Below, piece after piece: positions 7,901 to 16,105 of a stretch of 64,000 nt of DNA. The stretch is from Paeniglutamicibacter sp. Y32M11 (GTDB lineage: Bacteria > Actinomycetota > Actinomycetes > Actinomycetales > Micrococcaceae). The position numbers and the translations under genes were made by a program. The number at the start of each line of letters is the position of its first letter. Positions within the stretch are counted from its first letter, which is position 1. The notes below the pieces were generated by a model. It worked only from the letters and a program-made list of their open reading frames with translations. It did no database searches and was not told the origin of the DNA. The stretch lies in contig NZ_CP079107.1 in assembly GCF_019285735.1 (NCBI RefSeq), forward strand, positions 1,488,001-1,552,000, read 5' to 3'.

Positions 7901-9756
7901 TGCAACGTACGCGCACCATCGGACTGCTCGCGGCCTTTGATCACCGCGATATCTTCCTGGATCCCACCCCGGATTCTTCCGCGGCATTTGACGAACGCCA
8001 GCGCCTCTTTGAGCTGCCACGTTCCTCTTGGGCCGACTACAACAGGGAATTGATCTCCGCCGGTGGTGGGGTCTTCTCCCGCTCGCTGAAGTCCATCCCG
8101 ATTTCCCCCGAGGTCCGCAACGTGTTGGGATTGGGCAGCACCGTGAGCACCATGGCCCCGAATGAGCTGTTGCGCGCCATCCTCGGTGCGCCGGTTGATC
8201 TGCTCTACAACGGTGGCATCGGCACCTATGTGAAGGCCAGCGACGAGTCCCACGCCGAGGTGGGGGACCGCGCGAACGATGCCATCCGGGTGGATGGTCA
8301 TCAGGTGCGGGCCCGCGTGATTGGCGAGGGCGGAAACCTGGGCATGACCCAGCGTGGGCGCATCGAAGCGGCGCTGCATGGAGTCATCCTGAACACCGAC
8401 GCCATCGATAACTCCGCAGGTGTTGACTGCTCGGACCACGAGGTGAACATCAAGATCTTCGTGGACCGCATGGTCGTTGCCGGCAAGCTGGCGGCGGGGG
8501 AGCGCGCCGACTTCCTGCACTCGATGACCGATGAGGTCGCCCGACTGGTCCTGAAAACCAACTATGACCAGAACGTCCTGTTGGTCACCGACAAGCAGGA
8601 ACTCGCCGCCATGTCACCGGCCTACGAACGGCTGATGGACTGGCTCGAGGAGCACGCGGAGTTGGATCGTGCCCTGGAGTTCTTGCCTTCCACCGAGGTG
8701 CTCGAGGAGCGGCTGGGTAACGGCGGCTCGCTGACCACCCCGGAGCTGTCGGTGCTGGTCGCCTACGCGAAGATCCAGCTGGCTGGCGCCTTGGCGCTCT
8801 CGGATCTGCCCGATGACCCGTATTTTGCGCAGACGCTGCGCAATTACTTCCCCACACAGTTGGCCGAGCGTTTTGGCGCGGAACTCGATTCCCATCCCTT
8901 GCGTCGTGAAATCATCGCCACGGTGGTGGCCAACGACATGGTGAACATCGGCGGCACCACCTTCGCCTTCCGCGTGATGGAGGAGACCGGGGCCTCGGAG
9001 TCCCAGGTGGCCAAGGCCTTTGTGGCGCTGCGCGAGATTTACAAGTTTGATGAGCAGATCGATGCGATCAATGCGCTTCCGGCCGCCTTCGACTCGGCGC
9101 ACTGGTGCCGTCTGCACCTGGATCTGCGTCGTTTGTTGGATCGAGCCACCCGCTGGTACGTCCACCACGTGGATCGCGAACGCGGCGTCCAGGGGGCCAT
9201 CGACGCACTGGCCCCCACCGTGCAGTCACTGCGCCCGGGGATCGGGGAGCTGCTGCGTGGCACCGACGCCGAACGTGTGGCCGCGCTGGCCGCCGAGGGC
9301 AGGAGCTGGGGTCTGGGCGAAGCGCTGGCCGGGCGCTGGTCCGAGCAATTCGAATCATTTGTGCTGCTGGACATCGCCGAGCTGGCCACCCGCACCGGGA
9401 CCGAGCCCAGCGAACTGGCCAAGGTCTACTACGTGCTCTATGACCGCTTCGGCATCGACTCGCTGCTCGAACGGATCACCGCGCTGCCACGTGATGATCG
9501 GTGGAAGGCACTGGCTCGCGCGGCCCTACGTGATGACCTGTACTCGACGGTCATCGACTTCACCCGGGACGTGGTGAGTGCAACGGATTCGAGCGAAGTT
9601 GATGCGGCGGCGCGTGTGAATGCGTGGATGGAAGCGAACGCGGCTAATCTTGATCGTGCACAGAACATGTTCGCGGAAGTGAACCGACTGGAACGCGATG
9701 ATATGGCGTCACTGTCGGTAGCCCTGCGGCTGTTGCGTTCCATCGTACGGAGGTAA
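4921..9756 (+). CDS. gdh: NAD-dependent glutamate dehydrogenase, large (~180 kDa) type
   Basis: A ~1611-residue enzyme of the large NAD-GDH class that deaminates glutamate to 2-oxoglutarate and ammonium, feeding carbon from amino acids into the TCA cycle. The long N-terminal region contains ACT-like segments (for example DMPFLVDSVTAEIVRQ). The catalytic core around residues 800-860 has RGGLRWSDRREDFRTE, KAQMVKNAVIVPTGAKGGF with the expected lysines, and later a nucleotide-binding part (VIGEGGNLGMTQRGR). The TTG at 4921 has GGAGG seven bases upstream; ATG at 4942 is an alternative, also with GGAG. The frame is open to 4834 but that overlaps the previous gene. It ends 4 bp before pdtaS. Confidence 0.94.
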   Translation: MNSSESSMSETFIAETLTPTLVGTYYAQLAPEDAASYTPAQLHARVAAHLTAGWQRQAKTARVAVSRHNGVSLVYVVTDDMPFLVDSVTAEIVRQKQAINVVVHPTFLVGRDSVDGHITSFDSVTANEHIASGDTAALPDISALVARSRDTAIESWISVELGGEPSDEALAALVAGLERILRDVRAAVDDWPAMRNKAHEIADSLSTVTGAGEIPDLDGAVDLLHWLDNGNFTFLGYREYDLITENHEDVLRLQVESGLGLMRNTESASGLQHLTKRGRAMARDKRALVITKANSRSTVHRGVYLDYVGVKRFDAAGNVNGERRFIGLFASSVYTSSVRSVPVVKDKVAAVLERAGFAPDSHSGKDIVTILETYPRDELFQISVEDLTSTVLGILRLQERRRTSLFLRPDVYGRFMSAIVYLPRDRFTTGVRLRIEKELSAAFNAESMDFETRMSESSLVRLFYRIRLQRHGLTPVVDRAALETRLVAAVRSWSEGIGMAANERYGALKGAEVASGWAEAFPAAYRVDFEVEDALADIERFGQYEEPDQQGPVVQFAVPDEDIDSEVNARMKLYLTAPLSLSKILPVLQHLGLEVVEERPFAITPADAEPRYLYDLGLKFPAGIDPLQAAPLLGEAYSAVVRGKAESDTMNRLVLLEAVSWQQVALLRAYSRYLHQLGVSNSYTFISDTLVANPDVTRGIIALFEGTFDPALSAEQSAAAIAKAQTILEESLEKVPTLDADKLLRRFVNLIESTLRTNYFTDPAALAFKLSPRTIDDAPFPRPKYEIWVCSPRLEGVHLRFGEVARGGLRWSDRREDFRTEVLGLVKAQMVKNAVIVPTGAKGGFFAKQLPNPGEDRVAWMEEGKAAYRIFIRSLLEITDNLVADDNGERVVPPANVVRLDGDDTYLVVAADKGTASFSDIANEISADRGHWLGDAFASGGSVGYDHKAMGITARGAWESVKRHFTEFGVDTQTQPFSAVAVGDMSGDVFGNGMQRTRTIGLLAAFDHRDIFLDPTPDSSAAFDERQRLFELPRSSWADYNRELISAGGGVFSRSLKSIPISPEVRNVLGLGSTVSTMAPNELLRAILGAPVDLLYNGGIGTYVKASDESHAEVGDRANDAIRVDGHQVRARVIGEGGNLGMTQRGRIEAALHGVILNTDAIDNSAGVDCSDHEVNIKIFVDRMVVAGKLAAGERADFLHSMTDEVARLVLKTNYDQNVLLVTDKQELAAMSPAYERLMDWLEEHAELDRALEFLPSTEVLEERLGNGGSLTTPELSVLVAYAKIQLAGALALSDLPDDPYFAQTLRNYFPTQLAERFGAELDSHPLRREIIATVVANDMVNIGGTTFAFRVMEETGASESQVAKAFVALREIYKFDEQIDAINALPAAFDSAHWCRLHLDLRRLLDRATRWYVHHVDRERGVQGAIDALAPTVQSLRPGIGELLRGTDAERVAALAAEGRSWGLGEALAGRWSEQFESFVLLDIAELATRTGTEPSELAKVYYVLYDRFGIDSLLERITALPRDDRWKALARAALRDDLYSTVIDFTRDVVSATDSSEVDAAARVNAWMEANAANLDRAQNMFAEVNRLERDDMASLSVALRLLRSIVRR

Positions 9757-9760
9757 ACCC

Positions 9761-11236
9761 TTGGCCATCTTCACTGACCAACTGCGAGAGACAGCGGATT
9801 TTGGTCCGGGAGATGAAGACTGGTTACACCTTTTGGTGGGGGACTGGCAGCTCGTCGCCGATCTAGCATTTGCGGATCTGGTGTTGTGGTTCCCGGTCCC
9901 CGGTGGGACGTACATGGCGCTTGCCCATGTGCGTCCCTCCACCTCCCACACGGTCTTCCATACCGACTTTGTGGGGGAGCGGATCCGTAAGGATCTTAAA
10001 CCCTTGGTGGATGCGGCCTGGCAGTCCCAAGACATCGTGCGTTCGGATGCCGGAGACACGAGCGCCGGGGAGCACTCGATGCTCATCGAGGCGGTGCCGA
10101 TGGTCCGCAATGGGCGGACCTTGGCGGTGCTCTCGGTGCACGTTGATCTTGCCGGGACACGGATGCCCTCGCAGATGGAACTAACCTACAAACAATGCGC
10201 CGAGGACCTTCTGCGCATGTGTACCCGAGGGCTGTGGCCGGACTTCGCCACGCCCACCGGTTCGCGGCGCGGCGCGCCACGTGTGGGGGACGGCTTTATC
10301 CGCCTAGATGCCAAGGCCGTGGTGCAATATGCCAGCCCCAATGCCGTCTCCGCCTACCGTCGCCTGGGCGCGGCACCAACGCTCGAGGGCAAGTCGCTCT
10401 CCGAGGCGACCATGGCGCTGGTCAAGGACCGCAGAATGACCGATGAGGCGCTGCCCCTGGTGGTATCGGGCAAGATGCCGTGGCGCACCGAGATTGAGTC
10501 GATGGGGGTGACCCTGTCCCTGCGCTCAATTCCGTTGCGTAATTCTCAGGGGCGCTACGGTGCCCTGGTCTTGTGTCGCGATGTCAGTGAGCTACGACGG
10601 CGGGAAAAGGAGCTGGTGTCCAAGGACGCCACGATTCGCGAGATTCACCACCGGGTGAAGAACAACCTGCAGACGGTAGCTGCCTTGCTGCGGATGCAGT
10701 CACGCCGCATGAAATCCGAGGAGGGTCGGCAGGGCCTGGATCAGGCCATGCGTCGAGTCGCCACGATTGCCGCGGTCCACGAGACGCTCTCGCAGGGTTT
10801 GAGTGAGAGCGTGGACTTTGATGAGTTGATTGATCGGCAATTCCGCATGATCGTGGAGATCGCCTCACCGGGGCAGCACGTGACCACCGAACGGACGGGT
10901 TCCTTCGGCCAGTTGCCGGCCGAACTGGCCACCCCGTTGTCCCTGGTTATCAACGAGTTGGTAACCAACGCCGTGGAACATGGACTGGTCGATCGCGATG
11001 GGACGGTGGGACTAGATGCCGAGCGCCGGCGTAATGCCGGAGGCGAGGACATCCTCATCGTCACCATCACCGATGACGGGGTGGGACTACCCGCCGGTCC
11101 GCGGCAGGAAGGGCTAGGCCTGCAGATTGTGCGCACACTCGTCAGCAGCGAATTAAGCGGAAATATTGACTGGGAAGATCGCACCGGGCCCGGAACTCGG
11201 GTCTTGATCGAGTTACCGGTATTAGCTAAGCGTTAG
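9761..11236 (+). CDS. pdtaS: Sensor histidine kinase PdtaS
   Basis: A 491-residue cytosolic histidine kinase. An N-terminal GAF-like domain (about 10-150) is followed by a PAS domain (about 175-280) and a HisKA_2-type dimerisation domain with EIHHRVKNNLQTVAALLRMQSRRM (phosphoacceptor near His 296). An HATPase domain then shows ELVTNAVEHG and DDGVGLP. In mycobacteria PdtaS phosphorylates the ANTAR RNA-binding response regulator PdtaR; no PdtaR gene lies next to it here, which is normal for this orphan pair. TTG start at 9761 with GGAGG upstream. It follows gdh by 4 bp, so it may be cotranscribed. It is convergent with the transglycosylase gene. Confidence 0.9.
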   Translation: MAIFTDQLRETADFGPGDEDWLHLLVGDWQLVADLAFADLVLWFPVPGGTYMALAHVRPSTSHTVFHTDFVGERIRKDLKPLVDAAWQSQDIVRSDAGDTSAGEHSMLIEAVPMVRNGRTLAVLSVHVDLAGTRMPSQMELTYKQCAEDLLRMCTRGLWPDFATPTGSRRGAPRVGDGFIRLDAKAVVQYASPNAVSAYRRLGAAPTLEGKSLSEATMALVKDRRMTDEALPLVVSGKMPWRTEIESMGVTLSLRSIPLRNSQGRYGALVLCRDVSELRRREKELVSKDATIREIHHRVKNNLQTVAALLRMQSRRMKSEEGRQGLDQAMRRVATIAAVHETLSQGLSESVDFDELIDRQFRMIVEIASPGQHVTTERTGSFGQLPAELATPLSLVINELVTNAVEHGLVDRDGTVGLDAERRRNAGGEDILIVTITDDGVGLPAGPRQEGLGLQIVRTLVSSELSGNIDWEDRTGPGTRVLIELPVLAKR

Positions 11237-11270
11237 CCAGCGCCCCGGATAAGACGGGAAAGAGAAAAAG

Positions 11271-11318
11271 CGAAGGGCGGTGTGCGGATTTCTTTCGAAA
11301 TCCGCACACCGCCCTTCG
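11271..11318 (-). terminator. Intrinsic terminator between pdtaS and transglycosylase gene
   Basis: A perfect 22-bp stem (11271-11292 and 11297-11318) with the loop TTTC. On the minus strand it is followed by CTTTTTCTCT, so it mainly ends the transglycosylase transcript, though it can also stop pdtaS read-through. Confidence 0.92.
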
Positions 11319-11332
11319 CCGTTCGGCGGGTA

Positions 11333-12853
11333 TTAGCTGAAGTTCTTCATATGCGAGAGGATGCTGGCGACGTAGTGCTTGGTGTCCTCGTACATGCCAT
11401 TGCGCTCCACACCAGCGGCACCCTGGTAGTAGTAGGCAATTCCCTTTTCGCGAGATCCGGCGCTGTTCTGGTGTGCACGAATGATCGCAACGCCGGCCGT
11501 GACATTGTCCTGTGGGTTCAGCAGGTCCAGCTGACGCCCGACCAGGCCTTCGGCCCACTCGCCGGCTGCAGGGATAACCTGCATGACGCCCACGGCGTTT
11601 GCCGGGGAGACCGAATCCATGTCGAAGCTAGATTCCTGGAAGGCGTGTGCCATGGCCAGTGCCGGGTTAACACCCATTTGTCGTGCGGTGCTGGCAACCA
11701 TCGACTTCATCTGTGCCCGGGAGGGAAGATCACGGGACAGAAGTTCGGCCTTGTTCTCATTGGCGCTGTGGTTGGTTGAAGAACCATAGCTGCGGCCCAG
11801 GAACGAGTCCTTAATCCGCGGGGCGTTGCTGGTCGGCTTCACCGAGGAGGGAGCGGAGCTACTTGATCCGCCACCGTTAACCTTCAGCACCCGACCAATA
11901 CGCAGGACTGTGGAATACGTCAATCCGGAGTTCAGTTTGAGCAGCGTGTTCTGCGGGGTGTTGGTCTTCACCGCGATGTGGCCCAGGGTGTCACCCGAAA
12001 CCACGGTGTAGCTGCTGCTACCGGAGGTCTTGGTGGGTGTCGACGTTGATTTGGATCCGTTGGAGCTGCCCTTTGACGAACCGCTGACCTTCAACTTGTC
12101 ACCGGGGTAGATCCGGTCAGTGGCCGAAAGGTTGTTCAACGACATGAACGCCGAGACCGACATGTTGTGACGGATGGCTATGGTGGAGGGGAAATCTCCG
12201 GACTTGACCGTATAGGTGCTGGAACTCGACGAGTTTGAGCTGTTGCTAGAGCTCTTGGAGTTTCCGGAACCCGACTTGCTGGACCCGAAACGAAGGGTCT
12301 GACCAACCATAATGGTGTCGCCGGAAGGGTTTCCGGCCGCGTTGCGCACCGCCGAGAGTGAGACGCCAAGCTTCTTGGCGATGGTCCCCATGACATCGCC
12401 GTTCTTCACTGTGTAGCTCTGTGCCTTGTCGGATGACGATGAGTTGCCCGAGGACGATGACTTTGATGAGCTTCCGCTGAGCTTGAGCACCTGACCGGGG
12501 TAAATCCGATCGGAGGAGAGCTTGTTAAACTTTTTCAGTTCGGCGATCGAAAGATCGGTCCGTACAGAGATGTGGGATAGGGTGTCGCCGTTCTTCACGG
12601 TCGTGGTGCCACCCTTGGCCGCCATATGAATGTTGACGCCGGGCACCTGGACGGCAACCAGATTGGCGCTGATGCGGGCCTCTGCGGCCTTGACCATCGC
12701 TGGGGTAGCCGCCTTGGGCTGCAACAGGTTCCGGGCTGGGAGCTCTGCCGCTTCTGCGGGTACAGCGAGGGATCCGAGGACAACTGCGGGGATTGCGACT
12801 GTAGCGACTGCGCTGCCAATGGCTCTAACGCGATTGTTGTGTGCAAGGGACAT
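11333..12853 (-). CDS. Secreted lytic transglycosylase with four LysM domains
   Basis: A 506-residue exported peptidoglycan hydrolase. The signal peptide is about residues 1-34 (hydrophobic VATVAIPAVVLGSLAVPAEA, cleavage after AEA). Four LysM modules start at TTTVKNGDTLSHIS, SYTVKNGDVMGTIA, TYTVKSGDFPSTIA and SYTVVSGDTLGHIA, separated by Ser/Gly/Lys-rich linkers. The C-terminal SLT domain contains AHAFQESSFDMDSVSPANAVGVMQVIP, where the Glu of ESSF is the expected catalytic acid, plus AYYYQGA. It probably cleaves glycan strands during wall growth or resuscitation. The ATG at 12853 has AAAGGATC upstream and gives a proper signal peptide; the frame extends to 12940. A 9-bp repeat array lies 66-110 bp upstream. 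Confidence 0.92.
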   Translation of the reverse strand: MSLAHNNRVRAIGSAVATVAIPAVVLGSLAVPAEAAELPARNLLQPKAATPAMVKAAEARISANLVAVQVPGVNIHMAAKGGTTTVKNGDTLSHISVRTDLSIAELKKFNKLSSDRIYPGQVLKLSGSSSKSSSSGNSSSSDKAQSYTVKNGDVMGTIAKKLGVSLSAVRNAAGNPSGDTIMVGQTLRFGSSKSGSGNSKSSSNSSNSSSSSTYTVKSGDFPSTIAIRHNMSVSAFMSLNNLSATDRIYPGDKLKVSGSSKGSSNGSKSTSTPTKTSGSSSYTVVSGDTLGHIAVKTNTPQNTLLKLNSGLTYSTVLRIGRVLKVNGGGSSSSAPSSVKPTSNAPRIKDSFLGRSYGSSTNHSANENKAELLSRDLPSRAQMKSMVASTARQMGVNPALAMAHAFQESSFDMDSVSPANAVGVMQVIPAAGEWAEGLVGRQLDLLNPQDNVTAGVAIIRAHQNSAGSREKGIAYYYQGAAGVERNGMYEDTKHYVASILSHMKNFS

Positions 12854-12909
12854 GAAGCGATCCTTTGGGTTGGGGCAAGGACGTATCAACAGCCGGCATC
12901 GGGACACGT

Positions 12910-12963
12910 GAGATGCACTCATGTGCCCAATGTGACTCAAGTTGCGGATGTGACTAATGTGAA
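12910..12963 (-). promoter_or_regulatory. 9-bp direct repeat array, MtrA-like, upstream of transglycosylase gene
   Basis: On the coding (minus) strand six successive 9-mers run TTCACATTA, GTCACATCC, GCAACTTGA, GTCACATTG, GGCACATGA, GTGCATCTC. Two carry a perfect GTCACA, two have one change, and the third and sixth are degenerate. The published M. tuberculosis MtrA motif is a direct repeat of GTCACAgcg-like 9-mers. MtrA controls cell wall hydrolase genes in related bacteria, which fits the target here. Binding is inferred. Confidence 0.6.
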
Positions 12964-13051
12964 TTTACACCACGGCCAGTGCTTTGTGAAAGATCCCACG
13001 AACTAAATTTCCATTTGGCTCCAGATCGACCCTCGAATGTGGGACGCTGGA

Positions 13052-13408
13052 ATGGTGAGCAATCTTGAGAAACTTGTGGCCGACTGGCTGCCCCTGCCCG
13101 ACCTAGCCGAAGCGCTGAACGTATCGATTAAAGGCGTGCATAGCCTCATCGACGAACGCGCCATCATCGCCGTCCGTGTGGGCGCGCGAAATATTCGCAG
13201 CGTACCCGCAGCCTTCCTGTTTGACGGCGGCATTGTCGAGAGCCTGAAGGGCACGATTTCCGTGCTGCAAGACTCCGGCTATAACGATGAAGAGCTGATG
13301 GTGTGGCTCTTCACCCCGGACGAGTCCCTGAACGGAACTCCCATGGACGCGCTGCGCGCTGGACGCAAGACGGAGATCCGTCGTCGCGCCCAGTCCCTGA
13401 GCTGGTAG
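13052..13408 (+). CDS. Rv2175c-family DNA-binding protein
   Basis: A 118-residue protein related to M. tuberculosis Rv2175c, a DNA-binding substrate of the Ser/Thr kinase PknL. It has an N-terminal winged helix-turn-helix (LPDLAEALNVSIKGVHSLIDERAI followed by the strand VRVGARNIRSVPAAF) and a C-terminal helical half that ends WLFTPDESLNGTPMDALRAGRKTEIRRRAQSL. It lies convergent to a polyprenyl synthase gene, the same neighbourhood as Rv2173-Rv2175c. The start is uncertain: ATG 13052, GTG 13055 and ATG 13037 are all in frame and none has a strong ribosome site. Kinase regulation is inferred from the family only. Confidence 0.87.
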   Translation: MVSNLEKLVADWLPLPDLAEALNVSIKGVHSLIDERAIIAVRVGARNIRSVPAAFLFDGGIVESLKGTISVLQDSGYNDEELMVWLFTPDESLNGTPMDALRAGRKTEIRRRAQSLSW

Positions 13409-13453
13409 CCAATAACCTTTCGATGATATTCGTCTCTGCATGAGGGACAACGT

Positions 13454-13512
13454 AAAACGGCGACGTGCATCAATTCCCCCTTCCGGTGGGAATGTCAGCA
13501 CGTCGCCGTTTT
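13454..13512. terminator. Bidirectional terminator between Rv2175c-like gene and polyprenyl synthase
   Basis: Perfect 15-bp arms at 13454-13468 and 13498-13512 begin with AAAA and end with TTTT, so both strands end in a T-run. The apical part (CCCCCTTCCGGTGGG) can pair further. Confidence 0.88.
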
Positions 13513-13522
13513 GCTGTCCGTA

Positions 13523-14629
13523 TTAGGAGGTGCGGCGGATGGCCGCTAGGCCCAGAGTGCGCAGCCCGTGGCGAGCCAGCGGAGGAACACTGAGTCCATC
13601 CAGTGCCCCGAGTCCCTGATCTGAGAGCTCGGCGATGGAACGCTCGGTAGCAGCGAGGGCTCCACAGGATTCCAAAAGAGCACTCATGCGCTCGACCTCA
13701 TCGTCGCGAAGGTCATCGGCACCGAGTCGGGACTGAATGAATTCCTGATCGGCTGGGGATGCGAGTGTGAGTGCGTGGGCGATGATTTCCGTGCGCTTGC
13801 CTTCACGAAGGTCATCGCCAGCAGGCTTGCCCGTGACGCTAGGATCTCCAAAGACGCCCAAAACATCATCGCGCAGCTGGAAAGCCTCACCCAACGGAAG
13901 CGCGAACTGAGAGTATTCCTCCAACAGATTCGCGTCAGCCCCGGCCAGCGCACCGCCTAATAGCGTCGGATTTTCCACCGAGTACTTCGCCGATTTATAG
14001 CGCACGATCGTTCGGGCACGCTTGACCGCTTCGGCCGGGCCGTAGGACGGGCCGGCGGACTCTTCCAACACATCAAGGTATTGGCCGGCCATGACCTGCG
14101 CCCGCATTCGATCAAAGATCGTGCGTGCTTCGGGAACCACCGGGTTGATCGTTGCAAAAAGTTGTTCGCTGAGGGACAGGCACAAATCCCCGGCCAAGAC
14201 CGATGCCGCCTCACCGAACCGCTGAGCGTCTCGCTGCCAGCCCGAGGCGCGGTGCAGGGACTCAAACCGGCGATGTACGCTCGGCTGGCCGCGACGGGTG
14301 TCGGAACGGTCAATCAGATCATCGTGAATGAGAGCTGCTGCCTGGAAGAGTTCCAGAGCGGCACCGGCGATGACGATGTCATTGGCCTCGGGATCGCCGC
14401 CGGCCCCCAGATATCCCCAAAAGGCAAAGAGCGGGCGTAGGCGCTTTCCTCCCTTGGTGAGATCATCAATGGCGGTGACGATTTGGGCAGCTGCGGGTGC
14501 AATCTCGGAGATGACTTCATGCTGCTGCGCGAGGAACGTCGAAAGTAATCTTTCTAGCCGTTCCGAGAATTCTGCGGAAAGTTCCCGTGCCGCTTTCGAG
14601 TCGGAAGTGTCCGCGGCATTAAGAGTCAT
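13523..14629 (-). CDS. Polyprenyl (geranylgeranyl-type) diphosphate synthase
   Basis: A ~368-residue trans-prenyltransferase that condenses IPP with allylic diphosphates to make C20 or longer chains for menaquinone, carotenoids or lipid carriers. The first aspartate-rich motif is IHDDLIDRSDTRRG, the second LRDDVLGVFGD. GGKRLRP (substrate Lys/Arg) and KSAKYSVENP are also present. It resembles IdsA/Rv2173-type enzymes. The chain length cannot be told from sequence with certainty. ATG 14629 (protein MTLNAAD) has GGGA upstream; a TTG at 14653 preceded by AAGGAA is an alternative. It is divergent from dinB. Confidence 0.88.
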   Translation of the reverse strand: MTLNAADTSDSKAARELSAEFSERLERLLSTFLAQQHEVISEIAPAAAQIVTAIDDLTKGGKRLRPLFAFWGYLGAGGDPEANDIVIAGAALELFQAAALIHDDLIDRSDTRRGQPSVHRRFESLHRASGWQRDAQRFGEAASVLAGDLCLSLSEQLFATINPVVPEARTIFDRMRAQVMAGQYLDVLEESAGPSYGPAEAVKRARTIVRYKSAKYSVENPTLLGGALAGADANLLEEYSQFALPLGEAFQLRDDVLGVFGDPSVTGKPAGDDLREGKRTEIIAHALTLASPADQEFIQSRLGADDLRDDEVERMSALLESCGALAATERSIAELSDQGLGALDGLSVPPLARHGLRTLGLAAIRRTS

Positions 14630-14728
14630 GATTCCCATCCAGAGATTGCGCAAAGTGAGGTTTCCTTAACTCTAGCTGGGCCACCGTCACCCAGTGGATT
14701 GTCGGAGTCTTTGGCTAGACTTCAAAAT

Positions 14729-15913
14729 ATGGTTCAGGGTAAGGTTCGAGCGATTTTGCACGTCGACATGGATGCCTTTTTCGTGTCCGTCGAACTACTC
14801 ACTCGCCCCGAGCTGGTGGGGAAACAAATCATCGTTGGGCATGTGGGGGAGCGCTCGGTGGTCCTTTCGGCCTCCTATGAATGCCGCGCGCTGGGCGTGA
14901 AATCGGCCATGCCGATGTCTATTGCTATCCGCATGGCGCCGCAGGCGATAGTGATCGAACCAACACAAGGGCTGTACCGTACGTACTCCGCAAGAATCAT
15001 GGAGATCTTCCGCGAGGTGACACCTCTGGTGGAGCAACTCAGTGTGGACGAGGCCTTCCTGGATGTGACGGGAAGCATGCGACGTCTGGGCCCGCCACCG
15101 GTCATTGGCACCATGATTCGAAAACGACTTCGCGATGAGCTTGGGCTGCCAGCCAGCGTGGGGATTGCTTCTTCCAAGTTCGTGGCAAAGGTTGCTTCAA
15201 CCGGCGCGAAACCCGATGGCATGCTGGTAATTCAGCCAGAACGTACCTTGGAATATCTCCACACGCTGCCCGTGGGTGCACTTTGGGGCGTTGGAGCCAA
15301 AACGGCTGAGGTGCTTCGGGAGATGGGCATCGGCACCGTGGCACAGCTGGCCGCGACGCCGGAGAACACGTTAAGTAGGAGACTTGGCACGACGGGGAAC
15401 CACCTTTACGCGCTGGCGTGGGGACGCGACGACCGCGCAGTAGAAACCGAGCGTGAGGAAAAGAGTATCGGTGCCGAAGAGACCTTCGCCGTGGATCTAT
15501 GGGACGAAGAGGCACTGCGGCGTGAAATTCTTCATCTGGGTCATCGAGTCGCTGCCCGGCTACGCCAAGCCAACAAGGTCGCTGGGGTTGTAGCCCTGAA
15601 ATTGCGGTACAGCGATTTCTCCACACTTTCGCGTAGCAGAACCCTCCCTGTGCCCAGCAACGCGGCCGGCGAGCTGGTGGGAGCCATCGAAGGCTTACTC
15701 GAAAAACTTGGAGCCCGGCCCCAAGCGGTACGTCTGGTCGGGATTCGGGCCGAAAAATTGACGGAGGCTGGAGGGGGAATGCAATTGAGTTTTGATCCAC
15801 GTGATGACAATTGGCGACAAGCGGAAGCGACCATGGATCTAATCAGTTCGCGGTTCCCTGCTGGCGCTCTGCGACCAGCATCTTTGCTTGAACGCGGTCA
15901 AAAGGACAAATAG
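14729..15913 (+). CDS. dinB: DNA polymerase IV (Y-family translesion polymerase)
   Basis: A 394-residue error-prone polymerase. The catalytic metal-binding motifs are HVDMDAFFVSVE (near the N-terminus) and SVDEAFLDVT. Also present are SYECRALGVKSAMP in the fingers, GIASSKFVAKVAS in the palm, a helix-hairpin-helix thumb (LWGVGAKTAEVLREMGIGTVAQL) and a little-finger domain. There is no clear C-terminal beta-clamp motif. ATG 14729 was chosen since TAGACT (14716-14721) lies seven bases upstream, as in leaderless transcripts; the frame opens with TTG at 14699. I see no LexA box before it, so SOS control is not supported by the sequence. Confidence 0.92.
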   Translation: MVQGKVRAILHVDMDAFFVSVELLTRPELVGKQIIVGHVGERSVVLSASYECRALGVKSAMPMSIAIRMAPQAIVIEPTQGLYRTYSARIMEIFREVTPLVEQLSVDEAFLDVTGSMRRLGPPPVIGTMIRKRLRDELGLPASVGIASSKFVAKVASTGAKPDGMLVIQPERTLEYLHTLPVGALWGVGAKTAEVLREMGIGTVAQLAATPENTLSRRLGTTGNHLYALAWGRDDRAVETEREEKSIGAEETFAVDLWDEEALRREILHLGHRVAARLRQANKVAGVVALKLRYSDFSTLSRSRTLPVPSNAAGELVGAIEGLLEKLGARPQAVRLVGIRAEKLTEAGGGMQLSFDPRDDNWRQAEATMDLISSRFPAGALRPASLLERGQKDK

Positions 15914-16105
15914 ACTGAGTAACCCGCTGACTCATTAGCCGTGAGTATGCTCAGAGTTGAATCCTGACTACCTTATTAGGAAGTTTCGGGACTATTCTGG
16001 AAGAAGTAGCCAGCCAGCCTGATCGGCCGGGAACATTGCCAAGACGTTATACGTTCAAGTAGGTATAGGCGAGAGCCTTGACCGAGAAGTGAAAGGGAAG
16101 AGACG

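Noticed and set aside
4900-8520. Two very long minus-strand frames opposite gdh (681 and 520 codons)
   Set aside because: They are antisense shadows of a high-G+C gene; the plus-strand protein is a clear glutamate dehydrogenase, and the antisense translations are rich in His, Gly and Val with no recognisable domain.
11282-12011. Plus-strand frames across the transglycosylase gene
   Set aside because: They are antisense to a protein with signal peptide, four LysM domains and an SLT domain.
12854-13051. c-di-AMP (ydaO) riboswitch before the LysM transglycosylase
   Set aside because: Such switches often precede actinobacterial wall hydrolases, but this gap is too short and lacks the conserved core; only the 9-bp repeats are present.
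14640-14728. LexA/SOS box before dinB
   Set aside because: I looked for a GAAC-n4-GTTC type palindrome and did not find one.
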